A stretch of 64,000 nt of DNA from Sphingomonas sp. S2M10 (GTDB lineage: Bacteria; Pseudomonadota; Alphaproteobacteria; Sphingomonadales; Sphingomonadaceae): contig NZ_JAAILI010000005.1 of assembly GCF_012650175.1 (NCBI RefSeq), forward strand, positions 1 to 64,000, written 5' to 3'. The translations under genes were made by a program, and so were the position numbers. The notes beneath the pieces are model-generated. The model was given only the letters and a program-made list of their open reading frames with translations. It had not been told where the DNA came from and did not search any database. Positions 52,218 to 60,127 of this stretch are shown here, piece after piece. Position 1 is the first letter of the stretch. The number at the start of each line of letters is the position of its first letter.

Positions 52218-52772
52218 TCAGCGCGGCGCTACCGACGGGGCCGCACTTCCCTGCACCCCCACCTTGCCGACGCGTACCTCCCGGCGCAGCAGCCGCTCGT
52301 GCAGCTGCTCGCTCCACTGCGCGGCCACGGCGGGCGGCACGGCGGCGGAGGGGAGCAACAGCACATTGACCTGCCCGGCGAGGTCACGTCCCAATACTGC
52401 GCCTTCCACCTTGTAGCTGCCCAGCGGCAGCGACAGGTGCACCTCGGGCTGCGCGGTCTTGCTGACTTCGGCGATGGCCGCGGCAATCCGATCGAGCTGT
52501 GCATGCTGCGCCGGATCGACGGCACCCGCCGCTGCGGGCCGCGCCGCCACGGCGAGCGCGGCGAAGTCGCGCGGCGCGATCATCGCCGCCAGCCCCTCCG
52601 CCTTGTCCATGCCGGGATCCGTGGCCGCGCGCTTGCCCGCGTGCCGGGAGAGCGCATCAGCGAACGCCTTGCGCTGCTTCGGCGCGGTGTCGGGCTCGCC
52701 CTTGGACGGCACGTCACGCGGCTTGGGCGCGGATTTGGTCTGGACCGGGCCGCTGGTCGGGGCGCCGTTCAT
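52218..52772 (-). CDS. sctP: Probable T3SS needle-length/export-switch protein SctP
   Basis: A 184-aa protein: a Pro/Lys-rich disordered N-terminal half and a folded C-terminal half (VHLSLPLGSYKVEGAVLGRD, then SEQLHERLLRREVRVGKVG) that recalls the HpaP/YscP substrate-switch domain. Position directly after sctN-sctO, overlapping sctO by 4 nt, is the usual place for sctP. Shorter than YscP, so a ruler function is uncertain. Confidence 0.62.
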   Translation of the reverse strand: MNGAPTSGPVQTKSAPKPRDVPSKGEPDTAPKQRKAFADALSRHAGKRAATDPGMDKAEGLAAMIAPRDFAALAVAARPAAAGAVDPAQHAQLDRIAAAIAEVSKTAQPEVHLSLPLGSYKVEGAVLGRDLAGQVNVLLLPSAAVPPAVAAQWSEQLHERLLRREVRVGKVGVQGSAAPSVAPR

Positions 52773-53224
52773 GCCCAGCCCCGCGACTGGAGAAAGGCTG
52801 CAGCCTCGGAGTCGATGCGGTCCTCGGCGCGGCGCTGCTCGGCGCGGCGGAGCGCCCGGTGGTGCGCGGCGACGCTTTCGCTGCGTACGCGGTGCTGGTC
52901 GAGCGCGCGGCCGGCGGCACCCTGCGCGTCCACCGCGATCTCGTGCCGCGCGCGCTGGTCGCCGGCCCGCGCCGCAGCGCCGATCTCCTCCGCGACGCGC
53001 TGCTCCAACCAGAGCCGGGTCTGCGGGCAGGCCGGGCTCGCCTGAAACAGCAGCCGCGCGTCGCCGCGCGCGCATGCCGCCGCGGTGCGCGCCGCGTCGG
53101 CAGCGCTGGCCGCCGCTTGTGCTTGCGCGGCAGCCTCGCGTGCCTCGATCAGCGCGCGGGTCAGGCGCTGCTCGCGCATTTGGGCGATGCGTGCCAGTAC
53201 GGGCGCGCGATTGTCAGCGGACAT
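52769..53224 (-). CDS. sctO: T3SS stalk protein SctO
   Basis: A 151-aa protein predicted to be a long coiled coil: almost entirely Ala/Glu/Arg/Gln helix (ARIAQMREQRLTRALIEARE, then ALRRAEQRRAEDRIDSEAA). SctO links the ATPase SctN to the export gate SctV. Its start lies 11 nt inside the sctN gene, and its end overlaps sctP by 4 nt. Identity rests on position and composition, since SctO sequences diverge strongly. Confidence 0.72.
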   Translation of the reverse strand: MSADNRAPVLARIAQMREQRLTRALIEAREAAAQAQAAASAADAARTAAACARGDARLLFQASPACPQTRLWLEQRVAEEIGAAARAGDQRARHEIAVDAQGAAGRALDQHRVRSESVAAHHRALRRAEQRRAEDRIDSEAAAFLQSRGWA

Positions 53225-54533
53225 GGTCCATCTCCTCGAAGGTGCGCAGCCGGGCGATGCTCTCGCCCAGCGACGTGCGTTCATTGCCGGACTGGCGCAG
53301 ATAGGCGGCGATCGCGCTACGCTCGGCCAGCGCGCGATCGGCCAGCGGATCGCGGCCGGGCTGATATTCGCCGATCTGGACGAGCAGCTCGATCTCGTCG
53401 AGCTTGGCCAGCATCGCCCGCAGCCCATGCGCGGCGCGTTGCTGGGCGCCGCTGGCAAGGCGCGGGAACAGGCGCGAGAGGCTGCCCAGCACATCGATCG
53501 CCGGATAATGGCCGCGCGACGCCAGCTTGCGCGAGAGGACGATGTGGCCGTCGAGCAGCGAGCGGACCTCCTCGCTGATCGGATCGCCCTCCTCGTCCTC
53601 CAGCAGCACGGTGTACAGCGCGGTGATCGCACCCTCGACGGCGGTGCCGCTGCGCTCGAACAGCCGCGGCAGTTCGGCGAAGACCGAGGGTGGGAAGCCG
53701 CGCCGCACCGCCGGCTCGCCCGCCGCCAGCCCGATCTCGCGCAGCGCGCGGGCGAAGCGGGTGACGCTGTCCATCAGCAGCAGCACGTGCCGCCCTTCGT
53801 CGCGCAACCCCTCGGCGATCGCGGTGGCGACATGCGCGGCGCGCACCCGCTCCATCGCCGGGCGGTCCGACGTGGCGACGATCACCACCGATCGAGCGAG
53901 GCCCTCGGCGCCGAGCGTCTCCTCGATGAACTCGCGCACCTCGCGGCCGCGCTCGCCGATCAGCGCAATGACGATCGCGTCGCACTGCGCGTTGCGCGCC
54001 AGATTGGCGAGCAGGGTCGACTTGCCGACGCCGGCGCTGGCGAAGATGCCGACACGCTGGCCGATGCCGATCGGCATCAGACCGTCGATCGCGCGGATGC
54101 CGGTCTCCATCGACGCGTCGATCGGGCGGCGGTGCATCGGGTTCGGCGCCTCGCCGTGGATGGGGCGGTCGGTGCCGCGCCGCACGCTGCCCGCGCCGTC
54201 GAGCGGCTGGAGCCGGGCATCGAGCACCCGGCCGAGCATGTCGGCGCCAAAGGGCACGCGATCCTCGCCGCTGCGCAGGATCACGTCGCTGTGCATCGAC
54301 AGGCCGCGCAGGTCCCCCAGCGGGGTGAGAATCGCGCCGCCATCGGCGAGGCCGATCACCTCGGCCCAGAGCGAGAAGCCGGTCTCCGCATCGACGATCT
54401 CGCAATTCTCGCCGATCCGCGCGCGCACCCCGGTGACGCGCAGCGTCGTGCCGAGCGCGCCGACGATACGGCCATGCTGCTCGAACATGGGCGCAGCATC
54501 GAGCGCGCGCAGCAGCGCCAGCGGATCGCTCAT
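53214..54533 (-). CDS. sctN: T3SS ATPase SctN
   Basis: A 439-aa hexameric ATPase that unfolds and releases substrates from chaperones. Walker A is FASAGVGKSTL with Lys171; the family motif ALIGERGREVREF, Walker B VLLLMDSVTRFARALRE and GGFPPSVFAELPRLFERSG-like catalytic loop follow. It has the N-terminal beta-barrel typical of SctN/FliI. ATG 54533 overlaps the sctL stop (ATGA). No flagellar genes nearby and full sct context, so SctN rather than FliI. Confidence 0.93.
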   Translation of the reverse strand: MSDPLALLRALDAAPMFEQHGRIVGALGTTLRVTGVRARIGENCEIVDAETGFSLWAEVIGLADGGAILTPLGDLRGLSMHSDVILRSGEDRVPFGADMLGRVLDARLQPLDGAGSVRRGTDRPIHGEAPNPMHRRPIDASMETGIRAIDGLMPIGIGQRVGIFASAGVGKSTLLANLARNAQCDAIVIALIGERGREVREFIEETLGAEGLARSVVIVATSDRPAMERVRAAHVATAIAEGLRDEGRHVLLLMDSVTRFARALREIGLAAGEPAVRRGFPPSVFAELPRLFERSGTAVEGAITALYTVLLEDEEGDPISEEVRSLLDGHIVLSRKLASRGHYPAIDVLGSLSRLFPRLASGAQQRAAHGLRAMLAKLDEIELLVQIGEYQPGRDPLADRALAERSAIAAYLRQSGNERTSLGESIARLRTFEEMDHVR

Positions 54534-55117
54534 GCCACCCCCCAACGTTTGGCGAGCGTCTCGAGCTGGACGGAGAGGCTCGCGATCACCTGGCCCTGTT
54601 GGGTGCGGATCGCGCAGTCGTGCGCGCCGAGTGCCGGATCGGGGACGATGCTGAGCGCGGTGAGCGCCTGCAGCCGTGCGGCAACTTTCTCGGCCATGTC
54701 CGGTGCCACGGCGACGATCACCGCGCCCTGCGGCTGGAGACGATCGAGCGCGCGGGCGACAAGTGCTGGCACCAGCATCGCGTCGTCGATCTCGCCAAGG
54801 ACCGCATGTACTGCGGCCAGCGCAGCCTCGGCAATCTCGTTGCGCCGGGCCTGCTCCTGCGCGTCGATGCTGGCAGCGAACTGCGCGATCTCGCCAGCGA
54901 GCAAATTGTCGATCTCAGCTCGGGCGCCTGCAAGAGCGCTGGCATAAGCCTCTTGCCTTGCGGCGGCTGCGGTCTGCGCCGCCTGCGCCTGCACCTCCCG
55001 AACCGCGCCGAGCAGCGCCACCGCATCGGCGAAGGACTGGCGCTCGTCGCGCTTGATCACCGCCCGCTCGCTGAAAAGCAGCGCGGCATCGTCGGCATGG
55101 ACGAGATGATAGGTCAT
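54530..55117 (-). CDS. sctL: T3SS stator protein SctL
   Basis: A 195-aa SctL/FliH-type protein. An N-terminal beta segment, then a long Ala/Gln/Glu helix (VQAQAAQTAAAARQEAYASA), then a C-terminal domain (LIVAVAPDMAEKVAARLQAL-like and QGQVIASLSVQLETLAKRW). SctL dimers connect SctN to SctQ in the sorting platform. Overlaps both neighbours by 4 nt. Confidence 0.82.
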   Translation of the reverse strand: MTYHLVHADDAALLFSERAVIKRDERQSFADAVALLGAVREVQAQAAQTAAAARQEAYASALAGARAEIDNLLAGEIAQFAASIDAQEQARRNEIAEAALAAVHAVLGEIDDAMLVPALVARALDRLQPQGAVIVAVAPDMAEKVAARLQALTALSIVPDPALGAHDCAIRTQQGQVIASLSVQLETLAKRWGVA

Positions 55118-55590
55118 GCGAGACTCTCCGCGATGACATGGGCGCGGGCCAGCAGGTCGCGTGCGACGGCATCGTCGCGCGCGCCGGGGAACTGGTCCTG
55201 CAGGGCGAGCGGCAAGGCGGCCTCCAGCAACTGCGTGCCAGCGGCGAGCACCCGCTCCGGCGGCGGCAACTTCTCCGCCCCGACCATCTCCGGCATCTCG
55301 ACCTCGCAGACCGCATCGAACAGCGGCTCGCCGACTGCCGCCGCAAGCGCCGCCAATCGCGGTCCCGAAAGCTCGGCATCGATCGCCCGGCGGTGGCGCA
55401 GCAAGCCCGCCGCCGCAGCGATCCGCGCCCGTTGTTCCTCGGGCGCATCTAGCCACGCCGGCAGCTTGGCGAGGTCACCGAATCCCACCGGCGGCTGCCC
55501 GCTCGCCCGCCGGGCAAAGCGCGCGCCGCGCCCCTGCCCGCAATGCCGGGCGAGCAGCGCGAGCCTGGCGGTCCGCGTCTCCCGGTTCAC
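55114..55590 (-). CDS. sctK: T3SS sorting-platform protein SctK
   Basis: A 158-aa, Ala/Leu-rich helical protein with a short motif EVEMPEMVGAEKLPPPERVL and C-terminal helices. GTG 55590 overlaps the sctJ stop as GTGA, and its stop overlaps sctL. Located between sctJ and sctL exactly where yscK stands in the Yersinia operon; assignment is mainly positional because SctK is poorly conserved. Confidence 0.72.
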   Translation of the reverse strand: MNRETRTARLALLARHCGQGRGARFARRASGQPPVGFGDLAKLPAWLDAPEEQRARIAAAAGLLRHRRAIDAELSGPRLAALAAAVGEPLFDAVCEVEMPEMVGAEKLPPPERVLAAGTQLLEAALPLALQDQFPGARDDAVARDLLARAHVIAESLA

Positions 55591-56351
55591 CGCTGCACCG
55601 TATCCGGCAGGCTGGTTCGCGGTTTCCGCATCCGCCACAGACCGCGTCCCGCGATCGCCAGCACGATCAGCGCGACCACGCCGATCGCCCCGCGCATGAG
55701 CGTCGAGACCGACACCATGCCCTTGCTTTCCGGCAGCACCGGTGCGGCCTGGGCGGGCACCATCACCACCGACACGCGATCATAGGTAAGCCCGTCGATC
55801 GAATTGGTGACCAGCGACTTGATCGCCCCGGTCTGGCTGCGCAGGTCGAAGCCGGTCCGATATTTCACGAACACCGACGCCGCCGAGGGCTTGGCTTCGC
55901 GCGACAGCGGATCGGCCTCGGGCATGGTCAGATGCACGCGCGCCTGCACCACGCCGTCGATGCCGCTGATCGTCCGGCTCAGCTCCTGCGACAGGCCGTA
56001 GATCAGCCGCGCCCGCTCTTCCAAGGGCGTGGAGGTGAAGCCCTCCTTCTTGAACACCGAGCCGAGGGAATCGTAATCCTCGTGCGGCAGGCCGTGGGCG
56101 CGCAGCGTTTCCACCGCGCGGGCGAAATCGGCTTGGTCGACGGCGATGCTCCACTGGTCCTTCTCCCCCGCCACCTTGGTCGCGGTGATGCCGGCCTGGT
56201 TGAGCACGGCGATCATCTCGTTGGCGGCCGGTTCGGTGAGCTTGCCATAGACTTCCTGCCGGCTGCACCCGGCAAGCCCGAAGGCGGCGATCACCAGCAG
56301 CGGCGCGGCGATCCGCGCCTGCCAGCGGCGCGCGGGGGCACGGCCGCTCAT
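55587..56351 (-). CDS. sctJ: T3SS inner-ring lipoprotein SctJ
   Basis: A 254-aa lipoprotein with lipobox FGLAGC (Cys29). The YscJ/PrgK domains follow: EPAANEMIAVLNQAGITATK, then GLPHEDYDSLGSVFKKEGF and VVQARVHLTMPEADPLSRE with IKSLVTNSIDGLTYDRVSVV. A membrane helix near 221-240 anchors the C-terminus. It forms the inner-membrane ring with SctD. Confidence 0.95.
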   Translation of the reverse strand: MSGRAPARRWQARIAAPLLVIAAFGLAGCSRQEVYGKLTEPAANEMIAVLNQAGITATKVAGEKDQWSIAVDQADFARAVETLRAHGLPHEDYDSLGSVFKKEGFTSTPLEERARLIYGLSQELSRTISGIDGVVQARVHLTMPEADPLSREAKPSAASVFVKYRTGFDLRSQTGAIKSLVTNSIDGLTYDRVSVVMVPAQAAPVLPESKGMVSVSTLMRGAIGVVALIVLAIAGRGLWRMRKPRTSLPDTVQR

Positions 56352-56770
56352 TGCTGCTTGAACAATTGCTGCACGCCGTCCGAACTCCGGTTGGCGATGT
56401 TGGAGGTAAGCTGCGCCTGGAACATGAATTCAGAGCATTTCATGTTGAGCTGCACCATTTCGCCCGGGGTCAGCTGGCCGCCGCTGGCTTCGGCCGTCTC
56501 GGCATAGCGCGAGACGGCACGGGCCTGGACGTTCACTTGGTCGAGCGCGTTGAACATGCCCTTCATCGCCGGCGGGATGGGGCCCGCCGCGACGGTGCCC
56601 TGCACCCCGCCCATCTTCTCCAGCGCCGCCTGGAAGCGCGCGTCGAACTGCGGCGTGGTGGCGCCGCCGCCCTGGCCGCCGGGGGCGAGCAGCTCGAAGG
56701 CGCGCGAGACGCCGTTCGTGCCCTGCCCCCCGGCCGGCGCGACCAACGCGCCGATCGCATCGATGCTCAT
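56348..56770 (-). CDS. sctI: T3SS inner-rod protein SctI
   Basis: A 140-aa protein. The first 60 residues are Gly/Ala-rich. The C-terminal 45 residues have the YscI pattern: SGGQLTPGEMVQLNMKCSEF, then QLTSNIANRSSDGVQQLFKQ, an amphipathic helix ending at the C-terminus. SctI links the needle to the export gate. Overlaps sctJ by 4 nt. Confidence 0.85.
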   Translation of the reverse strand: MSIDAIGALVAPAGGQGTNGVSRAFELLAPGGQGGGATTPQFDARFQAALEKMGGVQGTVAAGPIPPAMKGMFNALDQVNVQARAVSRYAETAEASGGQLTPGEMVQLNMKCSEFMFQAQLTSNIANRSSDGVQQLFKQQ

Positions 56771-56772
56771 CG

Positions 56773-57081
56773 TCAGTTCTTCCGTGCCATGGTTTCGAGC
56801 GCCTTGGAGACGCTGTCGATCGAGCTGTGCGAGCTGTTCGCCATGAAGCTCATCCGCATGGATTCGGTGGTCAGCTGGGTGATGTCGGAAGGCTTGTCGC
56901 CGCCCTGGCTCACCACGTCGGACTGGGCGGTGATCGCATCGGCCTGGGTGTCCAGCGCCTTGCCCCAGGCTTCGCCGAATGCTTCGAACCAATTGCCCTT
57001 GCCGGTGCGGCTCTCGGTGGTGCCCATGTTGCCGAGCGAGGCGATCGTGCCGAGGACGGCGCTGTTGATCGGGTTGGTCAT
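56773..57081 (-). CDS. sctF: Probable T3SS needle subunit (SctF-like)
   Basis: A 102-aa protein between sctD and sctI, the position of yscF. N-terminal MTNPINSAVLGTIASLG, a Gly/Trp-containing middle (GNWFEAFGEAWGKALDTQAD), then a Ser-rich C-terminal helix (SSHSSIDSVSKALETMARK). Helix-turn-helix shape and basic C-terminal end suit a needle protein, but it is longer than the usual 80 residues and has no obvious sequence match. It could instead be an early substrate or chaperone. Confidence 0.6.
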   Translation of the reverse strand: MTNPINSAVLGTIASLGNMGTTESRTGKGNWFEAFGEAWGKALDTQADAITAQSDVVSQGGDKPSDITQLTTESMRMSFMANSSHSSIDSVSKALETMARKN

Positions 57082-58292
57082 TGGGTGGTCACTCCGTTGG
57101 TGTCGCCGCCAGGGATGGTGGAAGGTGCCGGGGACGGCGGCGTGCTGGGTCCCAGGACGAGTTCTTCGATCCGGCCGTCGCGCTCGAAGCTGGCGCGGCC
57201 GTTGCCGATGGCGACGATGCGGTGGCCGGTCGGCACCGTCGCGCCGGCGAACCAGCGGGTGCCGTCGGCGGTGGTGATGAAACCCGGATCGCCGTCGACA
57301 AAGGTGGCGAGGCCGTATTCCGAGCCCGAGAAGAAATATTGCAGGTCGCGGTCGCCGCGCTTGCCGTCGGTGACGAAGTCGACGCGGGTGATGCCCGGCA
57401 CGTCCTCCCGGATCAGCCGGGCGAGATCGGCCTGGCGATCGGCAGGGAGAAATTCGGCCTTCACCATCAGCGTGTTGCCGCGACGGGGAATGGCTTCTGC
57501 GTCCACACCTTGCGCGCGCAGCAGATCGGTGGCGGCAGCGGCGAGCCCGTCCATCGTCTCGACGTCGAGCGTGGCCGGGCCGATCTGCTCGGCGACGACC
57601 TGCCGCAGCCGGGCGAGTGCTGCGTCGTCCTTGACGATCCCGCGCACGATCGTGCCGTTGCGCGTCTCCTCGAGCTGGAGGTTGCGGAAACCGGCAGCGG
57701 CGAGCATCGCCTGTTCGCCGGCGACATCGTGCAGCTGGCGGGTCGCCCATCGCACTGCCGGCGGCGCGAACAGCAGGAGCAGCAGCAATAGCGCGACTGC
57801 CGCGGCATAGGCCGGCCAGTATCGGTCGAGCGCCAGTGCGCCGCGCATCGGGTAGAGCCGCGTCGCCACCCGCTCGGGAATCGCCGCACGCTGCGGAGCG
57901 GGCGCTTCTGCGGCGGCAGGCGCCACCATCGGCGCGAGCCGGATGGCGTCGTCCCAGCGCGGATCCTCCGGCGCCCCGATCGCGACGGCGACCGCGCCGA
58001 CCAGCATCGGCACGAACGGCGGCAGCGAGGCCTGCTCGCCCGCCGCGACCGGCCGCCCGAGCAGGGTCACCTGCCCCGCCGCCACCCGCACGCAGGCCAT
58101 GCCCTCGCCCAGATCGAGCTCCAGCGACACGCCCCGCGCGGATGGATCGCGCAGCACGATGTCATGCTCGAAGCCATGCCCGACGCGGACGAACTTCCCC
58201 CGATGCAGCCGGTGCTCGGCGCCCGACAGGCGGCCGTTCAGCACCCGCAGCACCATGGTGCCGGGCTTCACCGGGGCGAAAGGCGCGTTCAC
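57078..58292 (-). CDS. sctD: T3SS basal-body protein SctD
   Basis: A 404-aa protein. N-terminal FHA-like cytoplasmic domain (residues 10-110, GKFVRVGHGFEHDIVLRDPS), Pro/Ala-rich linker, one membrane helix about 165-183 (YAAAVALLLLLLLFAPP), then periplasmic ring-building domains (residues 200-340, LMVKAEFLPADRQADLARLI). It forms the outer part of the inner-membrane ring around SctJ. Overlaps sctC and the needle gene by 4 nt. Confidence 0.9.
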   Translation of the reverse strand: MNAPFAPVKPGTMVLRVLNGRLSGAEHRLHRGKFVRVGHGFEHDIVLRDPSARGVSLELDLGEGMACVRVAAGQVTLLGRPVAAGEQASLPPFVPMLVGAVAVAIGAPEDPRWDDAIRLAPMVAPAAAEAPAPQRAAIPERVATRLYPMRGALALDRYWPAYAAAVALLLLLLLFAPPAVRWATRQLHDVAGEQAMLAAAGFRNLQLEETRNGTIVRGIVKDDAALARLRQVVAEQIGPATLDVETMDGLAAAATDLLRAQGVDAEAIPRRGNTLMVKAEFLPADRQADLARLIREDVPGITRVDFVTDGKRGDRDLQYFFSGSEYGLATFVDGDPGFITTADGTRWFAGATVPTGHRIVAIGNGRASFERDGRIEELVLGPSTPPSPAPSTIPGGDTNGVTTQ

Positions 58293-60127
58293 CGGCGGGT
58301 CCTCCGGCCGCGCTTCTGGTGGCGATCGCCGGCGGCCTGGATCTGCTCGATCGGGATCGGATTGGTGGGGGTGGTCGACGGCGCCGCCGCTGCCTGCTGC
58401 GCGCGGCGCGAGACGACACGCGGCGTGATCAGGAAGATGCGTTCGAAATGCTGGTCGCCCTTCTTGCGCTTGCGGAAGGCCTGGCCGAGGATCGGGATGT
58501 CTCCGGCGACCGGCACCTTCGACTTATAGTCGTACGACGTTTCGACGCTCATCCCGCCGATCAGCAGGCTCTCGCCCTGTTTCACCACCGCGCTGGTGTT
58601 GATGCTGCTCTGCTTCACCGCCGGGATGCCGTCGACGACCAGGCCGGTGGGCGAACCGTCGAGGATTTCGATCGACATCCGCGTGCGCAGCTCGCCGCCG
58701 TCATAGAGGATCGACGGGTTGACCCGCATCACCATGCCGGCGGTCACCGGGAACAGGTCCACCTGCCGGTCGCCGGCGACGCGGACATAATATTGCACCT
58801 GATTGTTGAACACCGCCGGGATGTTGTTCAGCGTGCTGAGGCGCGGGCGCGAGATCACCCGCAGCGCGCCGGTCTTCTCGAGCGCGGTGATCCGCGCGGC
58901 GAACAGGTCGAGCCCGCCGGTGAGATACGCTCCACCGATATTGCCGCCGGAGAAATTGTTGGTCGGGTTGGTCGCGTTGCCGCCGAACAGCGCGCCGAGG
59001 CCGCCGGTCCGGAAACCGAAATCGAGCCCCAGTTCCTTGAGCTTGCTGGTGTCGAGCTCGAGAATCGTCGCCTCGATCTCCACCCCGCGCGGCTCCACAT
59101 CGAGCGCGCGGACGATGTCTTCATAGACGGTCATCGATTCGGGCCGGTCGCGGATCAGCACGGCGTTGTTGCTGGGATCGACCTCGACGCGCGGGCCGTT
59201 GATGTCGCGCACCGCCGCCTCACGCACCACCACGGTGTCGAGCCCCGGCGTGCCCTGCTGGTCGAAGCTGCGCTGCGCCTCGTCGGGCGGCACCGCGTTC
59301 ATCCCGCGTCCACCGAGGCGGGGAAGCGACTGGCGCTGGACATCGAAATTGCCGCTGGTCGAAACGGTCGAGCTTGGCCGCCCGTCGCCCATCATGCCGC
59401 GCAGGATGGATCCGACGCCGGGGATGGTGATGGTGCGGTCGAAGCTCTTCTGGATCGTGTCGTCGGCGCGGGCATAGCGCAAGTAGAAGATCCGCACCTC
59501 ATAGGGCGAGCGGGTGGTTGCCCCGCTCAGCACCTTGGAGCGGAGCGGCGAACTGGTCACCGTCTCCATTGCTGCCGGCCCGAGCAGCGGCGACACGATC
59601 GGCGCGTTCGCGGACGTGGCGGAGGCCTGGATCATCGCCGGATTGCCCGCGGTGCCCGCCAGCTGCGCCACCCGGTCGAGGAACGCCGGCACGCCGGTAG
59701 CGCTCACCGAATTGCTCGCCGCCGCGACGCGGTTGGCATCGTCGAGGATCCGCAGCTTTTGCGCATCGCGCACCACCGCCTCCGGGTCGGCGGCGGTGAA
59801 GCTGCGCGAGGTCACCTCGGCGGCCGAATAGACGCGCACCACCGCGCCGTCATAATAAGCGACGAGGTTGAATGCCTTGGCGAGCTGGGTCCAGACTTGG
59901 CGGGGCGTGCCGACGAACACGCCGTTGACCTTGCCCGTGACCGCCGAGCTCACCTTGGCCTTGACCCCGGCCTGGCCGAACAGATCGACCACGGCTGCAT
60001 CGACGCGCTGGTTGCGCGCGGTCAGCGTGATCCGCTTCTGCCCCATAGGCGGCGTCTCGGCGGGCGCGGCAACGGGCAGCAACGCGGTACAGGCAAGCAG
60101 GGCAAGGAGGCGCGAAGCGCGGATCAT
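58289..60127 (-). CDS. sctC: T3SS outer-membrane secretin SctC
   Basis: A 612-aa secretin with signal peptide (LLALLACTALLPVAAPA). Order: N0 and N1 periplasmic domains (DLFGQAGVKAKVSSAV), N3 domain around 220-350, and the conserved secretin beta-domain from about 370 (VEIEATILELDTSKLKELGL, ending VPVAGDIPILGQAF and the ERIFLITPRV strand). It makes the outer-membrane pore of the injectisome. Starts and ends with 4-nt overlaps. Confidence 0.95.
   Translation of the reverse strand: MIRASRLLALLACTALLPVAAPAETPPMGQKRITLTARNQRVDAAVVDLFGQAGVKAKVSSAVTGKVNGVFVGTPRQVWTQLAKAFNLVAYYDGAVVRVYSAAEVTSRSFTAADPEAVVRDAQKLRILDDANRVAAASNSVSATGVPAFLDRVAQLAGTAGNPAMIQASATSANAPIVSPLLGPAAMETVTSSPLRSKVLSGATTRSPYEVRIFYLRYARADDTIQKSFDRTITIPGVGSILRGMMGDGRPSSTVSTSGNFDVQRQSLPRLGGRGMNAVPPDEAQRSFDQQGTPGLDTVVVREAAVRDINGPRVEVDPSNNAVLIRDRPESMTVYEDIVRALDVEPRGVEIEATILELDTSKLKELGLDFGFRTGGLGALFGGNATNPTNNFSGGNIGGAYLTGGLDLFAARITALEKTGALRVISRPRLSTLNNIPAVFNNQVQYYVRVAGDRQVDLFPVTAGMVMRVNPSILYDGGELRTRMSIEILDGSPTGLVVDGIPAVKQSSINTSAVVKQGESLLIGGMSVETSYDYKSKVPVAGDIPILGQAFRKRKKGDQHFERIFLITPRVVSRRAQQAAAAPSTTPTNPIPIEQIQAAGDRHQKRGRRTRR

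Noticed and set aside
53085..54947. 620-residue plus-strand open frame across sctN, sctO and sctL
   Set aside because: It is antisense to three overlapping sct genes with recognisable motifs; its composition is typical of a high-GC shadow.
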